DNA of 64,000 nt, taken from positions 123,540-187,539 of the forward strand of contig NZ_RCWA01000005.1 of NCBI RefSeq assembly GCF_018448905.1, read 5' to 3'. The DNA comes from Photorhabdus heterorhabditis (GTDB lineage: Bacteria > Pseudomonadota > Gammaproteobacteria > Enterobacterales > Enterobacteriaceae). This document shows positions 29,349-40,163 of the stretch, piece after piece; the stretch's first letter is position 1; each line of letters begins with the position of its first letter. The translations under genes were made by a program, and so were the position numbers. The notes under the pieces were generated by a model that worked only from the letters and a program-made list of their open reading frames with translations, did no database searches and was not told the DNA's origin.

Positions 29349-30233
29349 TTATTGAGGCCACTTCATTTCGCCTTTCAACACCTTAGCACTTAATTCGAGA
29401 CTGGATTTGTCTCCAAGTTTTGGATAGCACTTTTCCATTGCTGCTATCAGCGTTTTTGCATCTTTTGCTTTTGATAACTCTTTTTCAAAAGTAGTCAGGT
29501 ATCTTTGCGTAAACTTGACTGATTCCAATGTCATTGGTGTGTTACCAATGAAATGTCCCGGAACCACAATTGTTGGTTTCAGTGCTTGTATACGATCTAA
29601 TGTTTGCATCCAGTTTTTACGCGACTCTTTAGTCTGTGTATCTGCCATCCAGACATGAATGTTGCCTGAAACGGTGACGCCACCGACTACCGCTTTCAGT
29701 TTTGGAATCCAAACGAAAGTACGGTCAGCTGCAGGGCCATTAAGGCCTTCGACGATTAACTTCTCACCGTCAACTGTAAAAGTGTTACCTTCCAACGGTT
29801 GCGGCACGATAACTTTTTTTGGGGCCTGTTCTTTCAGAACACCTCCCCAATAAGCTAGTTTGCCATCTTTGGTATTTTTGATTTCTTTAATGGTTTCTGG
29901 TGATGCAATGACTTTTGCGTTAGGGAACGCTTTGGTCAGTGTATCAAGGCCAAAATAGAAATCAGGATCGGACTGACTGATATAGATAGTTGTCAGTTTT
30001 TTGCCGGTATATTTAATTCTTCTGGCCAGTGCTTCAGCGTCATTTTTTTGGAACTGAGCATCGATCAGTACAACTTCTCTATCACCGATGATGAGCTCAG
30101 AAGAGACGGGAAATATGCTTCTTTCACCTGGATTGAAAACATCCAGTTTTAGGTTAACGGCTTGTGCCAGAGAGATGGTACCCATAGAAAGGATACCAGC
30201 CAGCGCAATATTTAGTATTGTTTTGCGAGTCAT
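29349..30233 (-). CDS. MBL-fold exported protein with degenerate metal site
   Basis: The start is set at MTRKTILNIALAGILSMGTISLAQA, a clean signal peptide giving a 294-residue product; the longer frame has no signal. The mature protein has the metallo-beta-lactamase fold (VVLIDAQF, IYISQSDPDFYFGL, VVPGHF). The usual HxHxDH motif is replaced by SQSDPDF, so the normal zinc site is mostly missing. It may be non-catalytic or use another chemistry. A divergent LysR regulator starts 107 bp away, a typical regulator-target pair. Confidence 0.75.
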   Translation of the reverse strand: MTRKTILNIALAGILSMGTISLAQAVNLKLDVFNPGERSIFPVSSELIIGDREVVLIDAQFQKNDAEALARRIKYTGKKLTTIYISQSDPDFYFGLDTLTKAFPNAKVIASPETIKEIKNTKDGKLAYWGGVLKEQAPKKVIVPQPLEGNTFTVDGEKLIVEGLNGPAADRTFVWIPKLKAVVGGVTVSGNIHVWMADTQTKESRKNWMQTLDRIQALKPTIVVPGHFIGNTPMTLESVKFTQRYLTTFEKELSKAKDAKTLIAAMEKCYPKLGDKSSLELSAKVLKGEMKWPQ

Positions 30234-30339
30234 GATTGAATTCCTGATGTTGTGTGTAACAAGGTTCATAATAAGTTGCGTTTTTCGATGGAAAAACCGC
30301 ATAATTGGCAATTATTTGTTGCATAAATCGAGCTAATTG

Positions 30340-31254
30340 ATGGATAGAGTCACTGCTGCGCAGGTGTTCACTATAATTGTAGAACAAGGTAGCATGATTG
30401 CTGCATCGGAACGGTTAGATATGTCGCGGGCAATGGTATCCCGTTATCTGGCTGAAATGGAAAAATGGGCGGGAGTACGTCTGTTACATCGTACAACTAG
30501 AAAGATCAGCCTGACATCAGCAGGAGAGATTGCCTATCAGCGCAGTCGCAAGTTATTGCAACTGGCAGAGGAGATACCTGTTCATCAACCAGTCGAAGCG
30601 CAGGAGCTGAGTGGCCTTTTGCGGATAAGCAGCTCTCAGTCTTTGGCAATGAGTGCATTGTCTGTCGCTATCCCTGAGTTTATGCAAATTTATCCTCAGA
30701 TAGCCATTGATATGCAGATTAGTAATAAGGCAATAAATTTGGTTGAAGAGCGGATAGATTTGGCATTACGGATCACTAATAATTTAGAACCGAATTTGAT
30801 CGCTAGACCGCTATCGACTTGTCATTCAGTTGTTTGTGCTGCCCCTTCCTATCTGACGGGTAAAATGATCCCTCAAAAACCCGCTGATTTGGCCTTGCAT
30901 AATTGTATGACTTATAACTTCTTTGGCAAAAGCCTTTGGTTATTTGAACGCCTGGGGGAGAAATATTCTGTTCCCGTCAGTGGTACTTTAAGTGCTAATG
31001 AATCCATTGTATTAATGGAAGCCACATTGCAAGGCGCTGGAATTGCTATGCAACCCTATTATTCCGTTGCTTCTCATTTGGCATCTGGAAAATTGATTCA
31101 GTTGTTGCCGGAATATCAACCTCAGGCTATGGGGATTTATGGCATTTATGCCAGCCGTCAAAATATGCCAGTAACGCTTAGGGCATTACTGGATTTTTTA
31201 GTGAAATGGTTTGTTTCTTCTCCATACTGGCAAAACTTAATGTTGAAAAGCTGA
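30340..31254 (+). CDS. LysR-family regulator, divergent from the MBL gene
   Basis: The 304-residue protein has an N-terminal winged HTH (AAQVFTIIVEQGSMIAASER, SRAMVSRYLAEME, GVRLLHRTTRKISLT) and a LysR substrate domain with DLALRIT...NLIARPL, as in CrgA/AaeR-type regulators. The ATG at 30340 is used; an overlapping TTG lies one codon before. Its likely target is the MBL-fold/DsbA-like pair across the 106-bp divergent intergenic region. Its end overlaps lysR's end by 18 bp. Confidence 0.85.
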   Translation: MDRVTAAQVFTIIVEQGSMIAASERLDMSRAMVSRYLAEMEKWAGVRLLHRTTRKISLTSAGEIAYQRSRKLLQLAEEIPVHQPVEAQELSGLLRISSSQSLAMSALSVAIPEFMQIYPQIAIDMQISNKAINLVEERIDLALRITNNLEPNLIARPLSTCHSVVCAAPSYLTGKMIPQKPADLALHNCMTYNFFGKSLWLFERLGEKYSVPVSGTLSANESIVLMEATLQGAGIAMQPYYSVASHLASGKLIQLLPEYQPQAMGIYGIYASRQNMPVTLRALLDFLVKWFVSSPYWQNLMLKS

Positions 31255-32172
31255 CTCCAGTTTCTGAGGAAATAGTATGATCTGAGCTTTCAGATATTCA
31301 ATAAAGGCATCGACTGGCGCAGAAGAAGGGCGATGAATGGGCTTTATCAGACTGACAGTAAAAGGAATGTTAATACTGAATGGGCGGGCGCATATTTCAG
31401 ATTGGCCGTGGCAGCCCATATAATCAAGTACAGTCAGTGGATTAACAATAGAAACACCGATACCTTCCCGTACCATGGCGCATACTGACGCAGCACTGTG
31501 AGTTTCCATAATCATTCTGCGGTTAATATGATGCTCTGCAAATATCCCATCAATGAGCTGGCGGTAGCTGTCTGTTATCGATAGGCTAATAAAATTTTGT
31601 TCTCTGAAATCTTCGGGTGTTAGTAATGATTTATGACTGAGTGGATGAGTTGCGGGCAGTACGCAAATCTCATTCATCGTGATTAAGGTTTCTCTTTGAG
31701 TACCTGGTGGTGTTTGCAAATGTTCAGTCAAACCGAGGTCATAGCGTTGAGCTGACAGCCATTCTTCTAGCAGAGGGGATTCTTGTGGAATGATTGTCAA
31801 ATTAGTATCAGGATATTGGCGAACGAAATTGTGGCAAACTTTCGGTAACAATGATTGAGAGAATACCGGCAAGCAGGCAATAGAAAGCTGGGCATGCTGA
31901 AATTTGCGGATACTTTCAGCTGCATTCATTATTCTTTCAAGCCCATAATAAGAGCGCTGAACTTCTTCAAAAAGGCGTAATCCTTGTGCTGTCGGATGCA
32001 AGCGGCCTTTTACCCGATCAAACAGTTTGAATTTTATCAAATGCTCGAATCGTGCTAATTCACGACTGACCGTCGGCTGTGATGTTTGTAATAAAACAGC
32101 GGCTTCCGTCAGGTTTTTTGCCGTCATTACTGCATGGAAGATTTCAATATGGCGCCATGAACAAGAGGACAT
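31237..32172 (-). CDS. lysR: LysR, transcriptional activator of lysA
   Basis: The 311-residue product has E. coli LysR length when the start is placed at MSSCSWRHIEIFHAVMTAKN, and the family HTH follows (LTEAAVLLQTSQPTVSREL). LysR activates lysA when diaminopimelate is abundant and lysine is low. The gene is divergent from lysA with a 125-bp shared control region, the same arrangement as in E. coli. Confidence 0.92.
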   Translation of the reverse strand: MSSCSWRHIEIFHAVMTAKNLTEAAVLLQTSQPTVSRELARFEHLIKFKLFDRVKGRLHPTAQGLRLFEEVQRSYYGLERIMNAAESIRKFQHAQLSIACLPVFSQSLLPKVCHNFVRQYPDTNLTIIPQESPLLEEWLSAQRYDLGLTEHLQTPPGTQRETLITMNEICVLPATHPLSHKSLLTPEDFREQNFISLSITDSYRQLIDGIFAEHHINRRMIMETHSAASVCAMVREGIGVSIVNPLTVLDYMGCHGQSEICARPFSINIPFTVSLIKPIHRPSSAPVDAFIEYLKAQIILFPQKLESAFQH

Positions 32173-32297
32173 AGATGATCCCTTCAGATGATAATCCGAT
32201 ATCACAGATGAATAGACTATAGCTAAACAGATATTTTTATTCCTGTTTTTTTACTGACAATAATAGGTTATCTACTGATTTTGTGAGAGAAACCCTG

Positions 32298-33569
32298 ATG
32301 AATACTTTTGTCTGTAATAATTGTTTTGCTCTGATACCAGAGAATCTAAGTTGTTTGCCAGAGACTTATGGTACTCCGTTATGGATTTATGATAGCGAAA
32401 CAATTATTCAGAGAATCAAAATATTACATCAGTTTGATGTGGTTCGGTTCGCCCAGAAAGCTTGCTCTAATACTCATATTTTACGCCTTATGCGTGAGTA
32501 TGGTGTGAAGGTTGATGCAGTTTCGCTGGGTGAAGTTGAACGAGCTTTGCGTGCCGGGTTTTGTTCTGGTCAAGAAACGGCAGACATTGTTTTTACCGCT
32601 GATTTAATCGATGTGCCAACACTTGAACGGGTAATTGAATTGGATATTCCGGTTAATGTGGGTTCTATCGATATGTTGGAGCAGATTGGTCAATATAGAA
32701 AAGGGCATCCGGTATGGTTGCGGATTAACCCGGGATTTGGTCATGGTCATAGTCAGAAAACCAATACGGGTGGTGAAAATAGTAAACATGGTATTTGGTA
32801 CCAGGATCTGCCACAGGCAATTGAGAAAATACGTCACTATGAATTGAAGTTGCTTGGTTTACATATGCATATTGGCTCTGGTGTTGATTATCAGCACCTT
32901 GCCAGTGTGTGTGATGCAATGGTTGAGCAGGTTATTCTCTGTGGTGAAGATATTCAGGCAATTTCAGCTGGAGGGGGGTTATCTACCCCTTATCAGTTGG
33001 GAGATGAACAAATCGATATCACTCATTATTTTGGGTTGTGGGATGATGCACGCAAAAGAATTGAGCAACACTTGGGTCATAACGTTGAGCTAGAAATTGA
33101 ACCGGGACGTTTTCTGGTTGCGGAATCTGGTGTTCTGATGGCAGAAGTCCGGGCGGTTAAGCAGATGGGTAGCCGTAATTATGTTCTGGTGGATGCTGGA
33201 TTCAATGACTTGATGCGTCCTGCAATGTATGGCAGTTATCACCATATTTCAGTTCTGCCTTCTGATGAACGTAAAATTGAGCAGTTGCCATTACAGGAAA
33301 CGTTAGTTGCGGGTCCGTTGTGTGAATCAGGTGATGTTTTTACGCAGGTTGAGGGGGGGGGAGTTGCGCCAAGAATGTTGCCGCCTGCTCAGGTTGGCGA
33401 TTATTTGGTTTTCCATGATACGGGTGCTTATGGTGCGTCGATGTCTTCTAATTACAATAGCCGTCCGCTTATCCCCGAAGTGTTGCTCATTAATGGCAAG
33501 TTTCAATTGATTCGTCGTCGTCAAACGATTGAAGAGTTATTAGCATTGGAAGAGGTATCCTTGTCATAA
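32298..33569 (+). CDS. lysA: Diaminopimelate decarboxylase
   Basis: LysA converts meso-diaminopimelate to L-lysine with PLP. The 423-residue product (ATG at 32298 preferred to a GTG at 32283) has the PLP lysine in VRFAQKACSN, HMHIGSGVDY, the GGGLS loop, EPGRFLVAESG and the CESGDVF substrate site. The segment after CESGDVFTQVE is encoded by a run of nine G (33353-33361), which E. coli does not have to my recollection and which is prone to slippage. Confidence 0.96.
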   Translation: MNTFVCNNCFALIPENLSCLPETYGTPLWIYDSETIIQRIKILHQFDVVRFAQKACSNTHILRLMREYGVKVDAVSLGEVERALRAGFCSGQETADIVFTADLIDVPTLERVIELDIPVNVGSIDMLEQIGQYRKGHPVWLRINPGFGHGHSQKTNTGGENSKHGIWYQDLPQAIEKIRHYELKLLGLHMHIGSGVDYQHLASVCDAMVEQVILCGEDIQAISAGGGLSTPYQLGDEQIDITHYFGLWDDARKRIEQHLGHNVELEIEPGRFLVAESGVLMAEVRAVKQMGSRNYVLVDAGFNDLMRPAMYGSYHHISVLPSDERKIEQLPLQETLVAGPLCESGDVFTQVEGGGVAPRMLPPAQVGDYLVFHDTGAYGASMSSNYNSRPLIPEVLLINGKFQLIRRRQTIEELLALEEVSLS

Positions 33570-33572
33570 AAT

Positions 33573-33602
33573 ACGGGGCGATACCTTGGGATATCGCCCC
33601 GT
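33573..33602. terminator. Bidirectional terminator between lysA and fadE
   Basis: ACGGGGCGATA and TATCGCCCCGT form an 11-bp stem with an 8-base loop just after the lysA stop and 33 bp before the fadE stop on the other strand. Confidence 0.8.
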
Positions 33603-33634
33603 GATTAATTTTCACTCTTTTTCAGCCGTCAGTA

Positions 33635-36070
33635 TCAAGCTGCTTTTGTTCTCGGCTTTTTAACTGGAACGGGAACAGCCAGTGCTTCTGGTTCAAACTC
33701 ATCGACATTAATAGAACGCAAACGACTTGCTTCGGCCCGTTTTAGAATTTCAGCCTCTTCTTGAGTAATCTTACGTTCTGCGAATGCTCGTTCTGCCAGT
33801 TTATCCAAGCGAGTAAAGCCAAGACGTTTACCAGCTTCGCGGCTCAGACGGGCATGGATCGGCTCTGCGGCAATAATGTCTTGCAGAGCTTCTTCCAATA
33901 ATCCGTGAGGGTTGTACTCACTGGGTGTCAGGAATTGACCACGACCAATGCGATCACGGGTAGCTGAAGGCTGTTGTAAGAGTTGTGCTAATTTGTGATC
34001 TAGATGGTCAGATGGTGCCGAATTTACGCGTCCTAACGGGAAGACAATAACGCGCATCAGACCAGCAACCAGTCGGTTTGGGAAGTTACGTAGTAAGTTA
34101 TCTATCGCCTGTTCAGCCTGATACAGACTATCCTGAACAGCCCACTGTACTAGCGGTAAATCTTCTTTTTGACGACCTTCATCTTCATAACGTTTTAAAG
34201 TTGCTGAAGCTAGGTAGGTTTGACTCAGAACATCTCCAAGACGGGCGGAGACACGTTCACGGCGTTTCAGGCTGCCACCTAATACACCCATTGCTACATC
34301 TGATAATAGCGCAAGGTTGGCGCACTGACGGTTTAATTGCTGATAGTAACGGCGTGTTGCATCATTGACGGGTGTACTGCTGGTACGGCCATTGGTTAGG
34401 CCAAGCCAGAAGCTACGCAACAGATTACTGGCAACGTGACCAAGGTGACGGAACAATGCTTTATCAAAATCTTTGATACGGTTATTCTCAGCAGCGGCCA
34501 TTTCATCAAGGACATAAGGATGGCAGCGGATAGCGCCTTGACCGTAGATAATCATATTGCGGGTCAAAATATTAGCGCCTTCAACGGTAATGGCGATAGG
34601 TGCACCTTGATAAGCACGGGCAAGGAAGTTGGATGGACCGAGGCAAATACCCTTACCACCAGCAATATCCATTGCATCAATGACAGATTTCTGGCCTCTG
34701 TGGGTACAGTGATATTTTACAATAGCTGATAACACAGAGGGTTTCTCGCCCAGCATAATGCCTGTTGTAGCAAGTGTTGAAGCGGCGTCCATCAGATAGG
34801 CGTTACCAGCAATGCGTGCCAGCGGTTCTTCAATTCCTTCCATTTTACCAATTGGCATTTTGAACTGACGGCGGATATAAGAGTATGCGCCAATTGCCAT
34901 AGCAACGCTTTTCACGCCCCCCGTTGCATTTGAAGGTAGCGTGATGCCACGGCCAACAGACAGACACTCAACCAACATACGCCAGCCTTGTCCGGCCATT
35001 TTCGGTCCACCAATGATGTAGTCGATTGGCACGAAAACATCTTTACCGCGAGTTGGGCCATTCTGGAATGGAATATTCAGTGGGAAATGGCGATGGCCAA
35101 TTTCTACTCCCGGTATATTGGTTGGGATCAATGCACAGGTAATACCCAATTCTTCTGTATCACCCAGTAAATGGTCTGGGTCAGAAAGTTTGAAAGCCAG
35201 ACCAAGCACGGTGGAGATAGGTGCAAGTGTAATGTAACGCTTGTTCCAGGTTAAACGCATACCCAGAATTTGTTCACCTTGCCATTCTCCCATACAAACG
35301 ACGCCTGTATCTGGGATAGATCCAGCATCTGAGCCAGCTTCTGGACTGGTTAGTGCGAAACATGGGATCTCTTCACCACGGGCAAGCCCGGGTAAATAAC
35401 GGTTCTTCTGCTCGTCAGTACCATAGTGCTGTAATAATTCACCTGGACCGAGGGAGTTAGGTACGCCGACAGTGATTGCCAAGATACCGGAAATACCCGC
35501 CAATTTTTGCAATACTCGCGCTTGGGCATAAGCAGAGAATTCCAGACCACCATATTCTTTTTTTATAATCATGGCAAAGAAACGATGTTCTTTTAGGTAG
35601 TTCCATAATTCAGGCGGCAAATCAGCAAGTTCATGGCTTATTTGGAAATCGTTTGTCATACGGCAAGCTTCTTCTACAGGTCCATCTAGAAACGCTTGCT
35701 CTTCAGCAGTTAGCTGAGGTTTTGGATAGTCATGTAATTTTTTCCAGTCGGGTTTACCGCGGAACAGTTCTCCTTCCCACCAGGTAGTACCGGCGTCAAG
35801 AGCTTCTTTTTCCGTGCGGGACAGACTTGGCATCACTTTACGGAAGGCTTTTAAGGCCGGAACAGTAAGTAGGGAATGACGCATTGGCGCAAAATTCAGC
35901 GGGAACAGAATAATGGCCATTGGTAACAACATCCAGTAGCTCCATGCATCAATAGCGCTCATCAAGACGGTATAGACAAGGAGCAGTAGGCTGCTGAGAT
36001 TGAGGTTTACTTTGTGGTAGCAAAGCATCCCAATTAACACTAAAAATAGAACAATACTAAATGTGGTCAT
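33635..36070 (-). CDS. fadE: Acyl-CoA dehydrogenase FadE
   Basis: FadE does the first beta-oxidation step, making trans-2-enoyl-CoA with FAD. The 811-residue product starts with two hydrophobic segments (about residues 1-60) that tether it to the inner membrane. It then has the acyl-CoA dehydrogenase domain ([42 protein letters not shown]) and a C-terminal DUF1974 extension, as in E. coli. A FadR-like operator lies about 40 bp upstream of the start. Confidence 0.96.
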   Translation of the reverse strand: MTTFSIVLFLVLIGMLCYHKVNLNLSSLLLLVYTVLMSAIDAWSYWMLLPMAIILFPLNFAPMRHSLLTVPALKAFRKVMPSLSRTEKEALDAGTTWWEGELFRGKPDWKKLHDYPKPQLTAEEQAFLDGPVEEACRMTNDFQISHELADLPPELWNYLKEHRFFAMIIKKEYGGLEFSAYAQARVLQKLAGISGILAITVGVPNSLGPGELLQHYGTDEQKNRYLPGLARGEEIPCFALTSPEAGSDAGSIPDTGVVCMGEWQGEQILGMRLTWNKRYITLAPISTVLGLAFKLSDPDHLLGDTEELGITCALIPTNIPGVEIGHRHFPLNIPFQNGPTRGKDVFVPIDYIIGGPKMAGQGWRMLVECLSVGRGITLPSNATGGVKSVAMAIGAYSYIRRQFKMPIGKMEGIEEPLARIAGNAYLMDAASTLATTGIMLGEKPSVLSAIVKYHCTHRGQKSVIDAMDIAGGKGICLGPSNFLARAYQGAPIAITVEGANILTRNMIIYGQGAIRCHPYVLDEMAAAENNRIKDFDKALFRHLGHVASNLLRSFWLGLTNGRTSSTPVNDATRRYYQQLNRQCANLALLSDVAMGVLGGSLKRRERVSARLGDVLSQTYLASATLKRYEDEGRQKEDLPLVQWAVQDSLYQAEQAIDNLLRNFPNRLVAGLMRVIVFPLGRVNSAPSDHLDHKLAQLLQQPSATRDRIGRGQFLTPSEYNPHGLLEEALQDIIAAEPIHARLSREAGKRLGFTRLDKLAERAFAERKITQEEAEILKRAEASRLRSINVDEFEPEALAVPVPVKKPRTKAA

Positions 36071-36104
36071 AATAAAGCTCCCGGTTAATCTCAGGGTAAG
36101 TCAT

Positions 36105-36122
36105 CAGAGGTCTGACCTGTTG
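36105..36122 (-). promoter_or_regulatory. FadR operator-like site upstream of fadE
   Basis: AGAGGTCTGACCTGTTG matches the FadR consensus (TGGTCnGACCTGTT) at nearly every core position. It lies 35-52 bp before the fadE start, the usual place for repression by FadR, relieved by long-chain acyl-CoA. Confidence 0.7.
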
Positions 36123-36323
36123 CGGTGTTCTTTTCTTTTTAGACGACTAAGGCGTTTTTATCAATATATTTACATCTTAATTACAATGTAGCTCACAAAC
36201 TCATGGTGATCGGACATGGATTAATTTTTCTGAAATGTGATGGTGTCTTCTTTCAATTCTCCTGATCCGGTACACTGACATTTGGCACAAAATTAAAGAT
36301 TACCTGACTGAAGTGAGGAACCT

Positions 36324-36905
36324 ATGTATCAAGACCTGATCCGTAGTGAATTGAGTGAAGCCGCAGATACACTGGCAAAGTTTTTAAGTAACGATGCGAA
36401 TATTGAAGCGATTCAAAAAGCCGCGGTATTATTGGCTGATTCATTTAAAGCAGGTGGTAAGGTGCTGTCCTGTGGTAATGGTGGCTCGCACTGTGATGCG
36501 ATGCATTTCGCTGAAGAACTGACGGGCCGTTACCGTGAAAACCGTCCTGGCTACCCGGCTATTGCAATTTCTGATGTCAGCCATCTTTCTTGCGTCAGTA
36601 ATGATTTTGGCTATGAATTTGTTTTTTCCCGTTATATGGAAGCGGTCGGGAAAGAGGGTGATGTGTTACTGGGTATCTCTACTTCCGGTAATTCCGGTAA
36701 TATTATTAAAGCCATTGAAGCAGCTCGTCTAAAAGGCATGAAAGTAATTACGCTGACAGGCAAGGATGGCGGCAAAATGGCAGGAACGGCTGATGTGGAA
36801 ATTCGTGTCCCGCATTTTGGTTATGCAGATCGTATTCAGGAAATTCATATCAAAGTTATTCATATACTGATTCAACTTATTGAAAAAGAGATGATTAAAG
36901 CTTGA
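36324..36905 (+). CDS. gmhA: Sedoheptulose-7-phosphate isomerase
   Basis: GmhA makes D-glycero-D-manno-heptose 7-phosphate, the first step of LPS inner-core heptose synthesis. The 193-residue SIS-domain protein begins [20 protein letters not shown] and has the [20 protein letters not shown] site and STSGNSGNI. It is divergent from fadE and followed by yafJ with a 24-bp gap, as in E. coli. Confidence 0.97.
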   Translation: MYQDLIRSELSEAADTLAKFLSNDANIEAIQKAAVLLADSFKAGGKVLSCGNGGSHCDAMHFAEELTGRYRENRPGYPAIAISDVSHLSCVSNDFGYEFVFSRYMEAVGKEGDVLLGISTSGNSGNIIKAIEAARLKGMKVITLTGKDGGKMAGTADVEIRVPHFGYADRIQEIHIKVIHILIQLIEKEMIKA

Positions 36906-36929
36906 TTTTACAGGCTACAGAGGTAGGAA

Positions 36930-37697
36930 ATGTGTGAGTTACTTGGCATGAGTGCAAATGTGCCAACAGATATCTGCTTTAGTTTGCGTGGTCTGATTCA
37001 GCGTGGTGGTCATACTGGACCCCACAAAGATGGTTGGGGGATCACTTTTTATGAAGGGCGGGGCTGTCGCACATTTAAAGATCATCAACCGGGTTATAAT
37101 TCACCCGTTGCCCGCTTCGTGCAGGAATACCCGATTAAATCTGGAGTGGTGGTTTCTCATATCCGACAGGCTAACCGCGGTAATGTTGCGTTGGAAAATA
37201 CTCATCCTTTTATTCGTGAAATGTGGGGACGTAATTGGACTTATGCCCATAATGGGCAGCTTCGAGGTTATCGGCAGCTTGAAACAGGTCAATATCGCCC
37301 CATCGGGCAAACTGACAGCGAACATGCTTTTTGTTGGATTTTGCATCGACTCTCACAAAAATATCCAAGGACTCCCTCTAATTGGTCAGCAGTATTTCGT
37401 TTCATTGCTTCATTAGCGGACGAACTCAGAAAGAAAGGTGTGTTTAATATGCTATTGTCAGATGGGTGTTTTGTGATGGCATATTGTTCAACTAATCTTT
37501 ATTGGATTACCCGACGAGCACCATTTGGGAAAGCAAAGCTTCTGGATCAGGATGTTGAAATTGATTTCCAGCAGCACACGCAGCCGGATGATGTAGTTTC
37601 TGTCATTGTTACCCAGCCTTTAACCGGCAATGAATCCTGGAACCGGATTGAGCCGGGTTGCTATGCATTATTTCACCTTGGTGAACGCATATTGTGA
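36930..37697 (+). CDS. yafJ: Class II glutamine amidotransferase YafJ
   Basis: The 255-residue protein has cysteine at position 2 (MCELLGMSANVPTD), exposed as the N-terminal nucleophile when Met is removed. It also has the GATase-2 motifs RGGHTGPHKDGWGI, HIRQANRGNV and NTHPF. The acceptor substrate is unknown. Its last 30 bp overlap the convergent yafK gene. Confidence 0.93.
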   Translation: MCELLGMSANVPTDICFSLRGLIQRGGHTGPHKDGWGITFYEGRGCRTFKDHQPGYNSPVARFVQEYPIKSGVVVSHIRQANRGNVALENTHPFIREMWGRNWTYAHNGQLRGYRQLETGQYRPIGQTDSEHAFCWILHRLSQKYPRTPSNWSAVFRFIASLADELRKKGVFNMLLSDGCFVMAYCSTNLYWITRRAPFGKAKLLDQDVEIDFQQHTQPDDVVSVIVTQPLTGNESWNRIEPGCYALFHLGERIL

Positions 37698-38399
37698 TTG
37701 ATTTTGCAAAAGTGGCGATTTAATCGGTATAGCGTTAACAACATATTGACCATTGATGACGTTGATAGCAGCCGGTCGATGGGTTTTTATAAAATACTCA
37801 TAGGCCGGTTGTAATTGCAGCCAAAACATATAATGGGAAGATGCCCGGTGACGTAACATATTTTGTGGTGTCATTCTGAATGGATAAATACTGATATTAA
37901 TTTCATATTGTCCGTTCAGTAATGCACTTTTTACATAATGATAGATTTCATCCATATAACTGTTAGTCATAGCGTAACAACCTACAGATTTACATTCTCC
38001 GTGGATCATTAAATAGTTACCGGAATAACCTCTGGATTTATCGTATTCATTTGGAAAACCGAGATTAATAGATCGGTAATACCGACTATTCGGATTTAAT
38101 TGACTGGTTTTTACACGATAAAAACCTTCTGGGCTTTTTAGATCCCCTTCTGTGGTTTTGGGACCAAGGCCGCCAGAGTAATTACAGATGGGATAACTTT
38201 TAGCCAGTTGGTAGCTTCCATGGCTGCTTTTAATATAGAGCTCTAGCATCCGTTCTTCTTTGAATATTTGGATGAATACAGGATAACCAAGTTGTGTAGA
38301 CGAGTTTGACTTAAACTCTACAGGAGTATCCTGAGCACAGATAGGGAATGAACTAAAAAGCATCAATATTATTGCAGCAAAAGCAGCAGTTTTTTTCAT
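37668..38399 (-). CDS. dpaA: Peptidoglycan-lipoprotein amidase-type L,D-transpeptidase (YafK/DpaA)
   Basis: YafK (DpaA/LdtF) is a YkuD-fold periplasmic enzyme that in E. coli releases Braun lipoprotein from peptidoglycan. The start is set at MKKTAAFAAIILMLFSSFPICAQ, a signal peptide, giving 243 residues. The catalytic motif reads IHGECKSVGCYAM with the nucleophile cysteine. The product is close to the E. coli length. It is convergent with yafJ and overlaps it by 30 bp. Confidence 0.9.
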   Translation of the reverse strand: MKKTAAFAAIILMLFSSFPICAQDTPVEFKSNSSTQLGYPVFIQIFKEERMLELYIKSSHGSYQLAKSYPICNYSGGLGPKTTEGDLKSPEGFYRVKTSQLNPNSRYYRSINLGFPNEYDKSRGYSGNYLMIHGECKSVGCYAMTNSYMDEIYHYVKSALLNGQYEINISIYPFRMTPQNMLRHRASSHYMFWLQLQPAYEYFIKTHRPAAINVINGQYVVNAIPIKSPLLQNQSQYAFTKVK

Positions 38400-38816
38400 G
38401 TGACTACCATATAGAGACATAGCGAATTAACTAAAAATTTAGCTTAAGATTGCCATGAGTTATCAACTTTGTGAATAAAAAATAATAACCATGGCTTTTT
38501 TCTACAAAGTGATTATAAGATCAAAAAATAATCAATTGTCGGTAAAGGTGATATAATAGTTCGTTTTTTGCGATCTATTAACGGTTCAGTGCCAAAATTA
38601 TTCCTGTTTGCTTGAACTAAATCACTTGATTAGTCAGACAGTCTAAGGGGGGAGATGTTAAAATTGCCGCCTTGAGATTAAGAGAAAATCGTAATGATTA
38701 TTGGAGAATAATAACCTGAGCACAATTCGTGACTTAAGGGGTTTTTTATAGAGTGGCTATATTACCACCAGGTAATTTGTAGCATATGATTTAATTGATA
38801 AACTTGTGCAAATCTT
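38400..38816. other. Divergent intergenic region upstream of yafK and nqrA
   Basis: About 417 bp with no gene. It must contain the promoters of yafK and of the nqr operon, but no match strong enough to mark was found. A leader of some 150 nt with a short GC-poor run precedes nqrA. Confidence 0.4.
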
Positions 38817-40160
38817 ATGATTAAAATTAAAAAAGGACTCGACCTACCGATTGCAGGGGTGCCTGCTCAAGTGATAGAAGACGGTCCGACTATTTGCCAC
38901 GTAGCATTGTTGGGTGAAGAATATGTTGGAATGCGTCCTTCTATGTTGGTTAAGGAAGGTGAGCATGTTAAAAAAGGGCAGATTCTTTTTGAAGATAAAA
39001 AGAATCCAGGTGTGGTTTTCACCAGTCCGGCCTGTGGGCAGGTTGTGGCGATTAATCGCGGTGAACAACGTGTTTTGCAGTCAATTGTGATTGAGATAAC
39101 GGGAGACGAACAGGTTAATTTTGACCGTTATGATCGTGCCCAACTTTCTCAGTTATCTCGTCAACAAGTAGAAAAGAATCTTATCGATTCCGGGTTATGG
39201 ACTGCTCTGCGTACCCGCCCTTACAGCCGAAGTCCTGTTCCTGGCTCCTCGCCAAAAGCAATTTTTGTAACTGCTATGGATACTCAGCCTTTAGCTGCCA
39301 ATCCACAGGTTATTATTGCTACCGAAGAAGAGGCTTTCATTGATGGCTTGAATGTGCTGACTAAACTGACTGAAGGTAAAGTTCATGTTTGCCACGGTGT
39401 AGGAAGTTTGCCGAATGTCGGTAATGATGCACAAATCACTTATAATCAGTTCTCTGGTCCGCACCCGGCGGGATTAGTTGGAACTCACATTCACTTTATT
39501 GAACCCGCCAGTGCAACTAAAACTGTATGGCACCTGGGATATCAGGATGTGATTGCTATCGGTAAGTTGTTCACTACGGGTACTCTTTATACTGACCGTG
39601 TTATTGCATTAGCCGGTCCACAGGTTGAGAAGCCACGTCTTATACGTACCCGTCTGGGGGCAGATTTGCTTGAGTTGACTCAGGATCAATTGAAAGAGGG
39701 TGAAAACCGTATTATTTCAGGTTCTGTGTTGTGCGGTACTCAGTCAGATGACGCTCGCCATTATCTTGGCCGTTTCCACACTCTGGTTTCTGTTTTGCGT
39801 GAAGGCCGTGAAAAAGAGCTGTTCGGTTGGATCATGCCGGGTTCTGATAAGTTTTCTATTACTCGTACTACTATTGGTCATTTCCTGAAAAATAAATGTT
39901 TTGCTTTTTCAACCACAACTAATGGCGGTGAACGTTCTATGGTACCAATCGGTAACTATGAGCGTGTTATGCCTTTGGATATCATGGCAACACATTTGCT
40001 GCGGGATTTACTTGCAGGTGATACCGACAGTGCTCAGGCGCTGGGTTGCCTGGAGTTAGATGAGGAAGACCTGGCACTTTGTACCTACGTCTGTCCGGGC
40101 AAATATGAATATGGTCCGGTATTGCGTGAAGTGCTGACTAAGATTGAGCAGGAAGGATAA
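38817..40160 (+). CDS. nqrA: Na+-NQR subunit A
   Basis: NqrA is the peripheral subunit of the sodium-translocating NADH:quinone reductase and takes part in quinone binding. The 447-residue product starts [16 protein letters not shown] and has the family [16 protein letters not shown] block near residue 62. No membrane helix is present. It is the first gene of nqrABCDEF-apbE-nqrM; nqrB follows after 3 bp. Confidence 0.97.
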   Translation: MIKIKKGLDLPIAGVPAQVIEDGPTICHVALLGEEYVGMRPSMLVKEGEHVKKGQILFEDKKNPGVVFTSPACGQVVAINRGEQRVLQSIVIEITGDEQVNFDRYDRAQLSQLSRQQVEKNLIDSGLWTALRTRPYSRSPVPGSSPKAIFVTAMDTQPLAANPQVIIATEEEAFIDGLNVLTKLTEGKVHVCHGVGSLPNVGNDAQITYNQFSGPHPAGLVGTHIHFIEPASATKTVWHLGYQDVIAIGKLFTTGTLYTDRVIALAGPQVEKPRLIRTRLGADLLELTQDQLKEGENRIISGSVLCGTQSDDARHYLGRFHTLVSVLREGREKELFGWIMPGSDKFSITRTTIGHFLKNKCFAFSTTTNGGERSMVPIGNYERVMPLDIMATHLLRDLLAGDTDSAQALGCLELDEEDLALCTYVCPGKYEYGPVLREVLTKIEQEG

Positions 40161-40163
40161 TCC

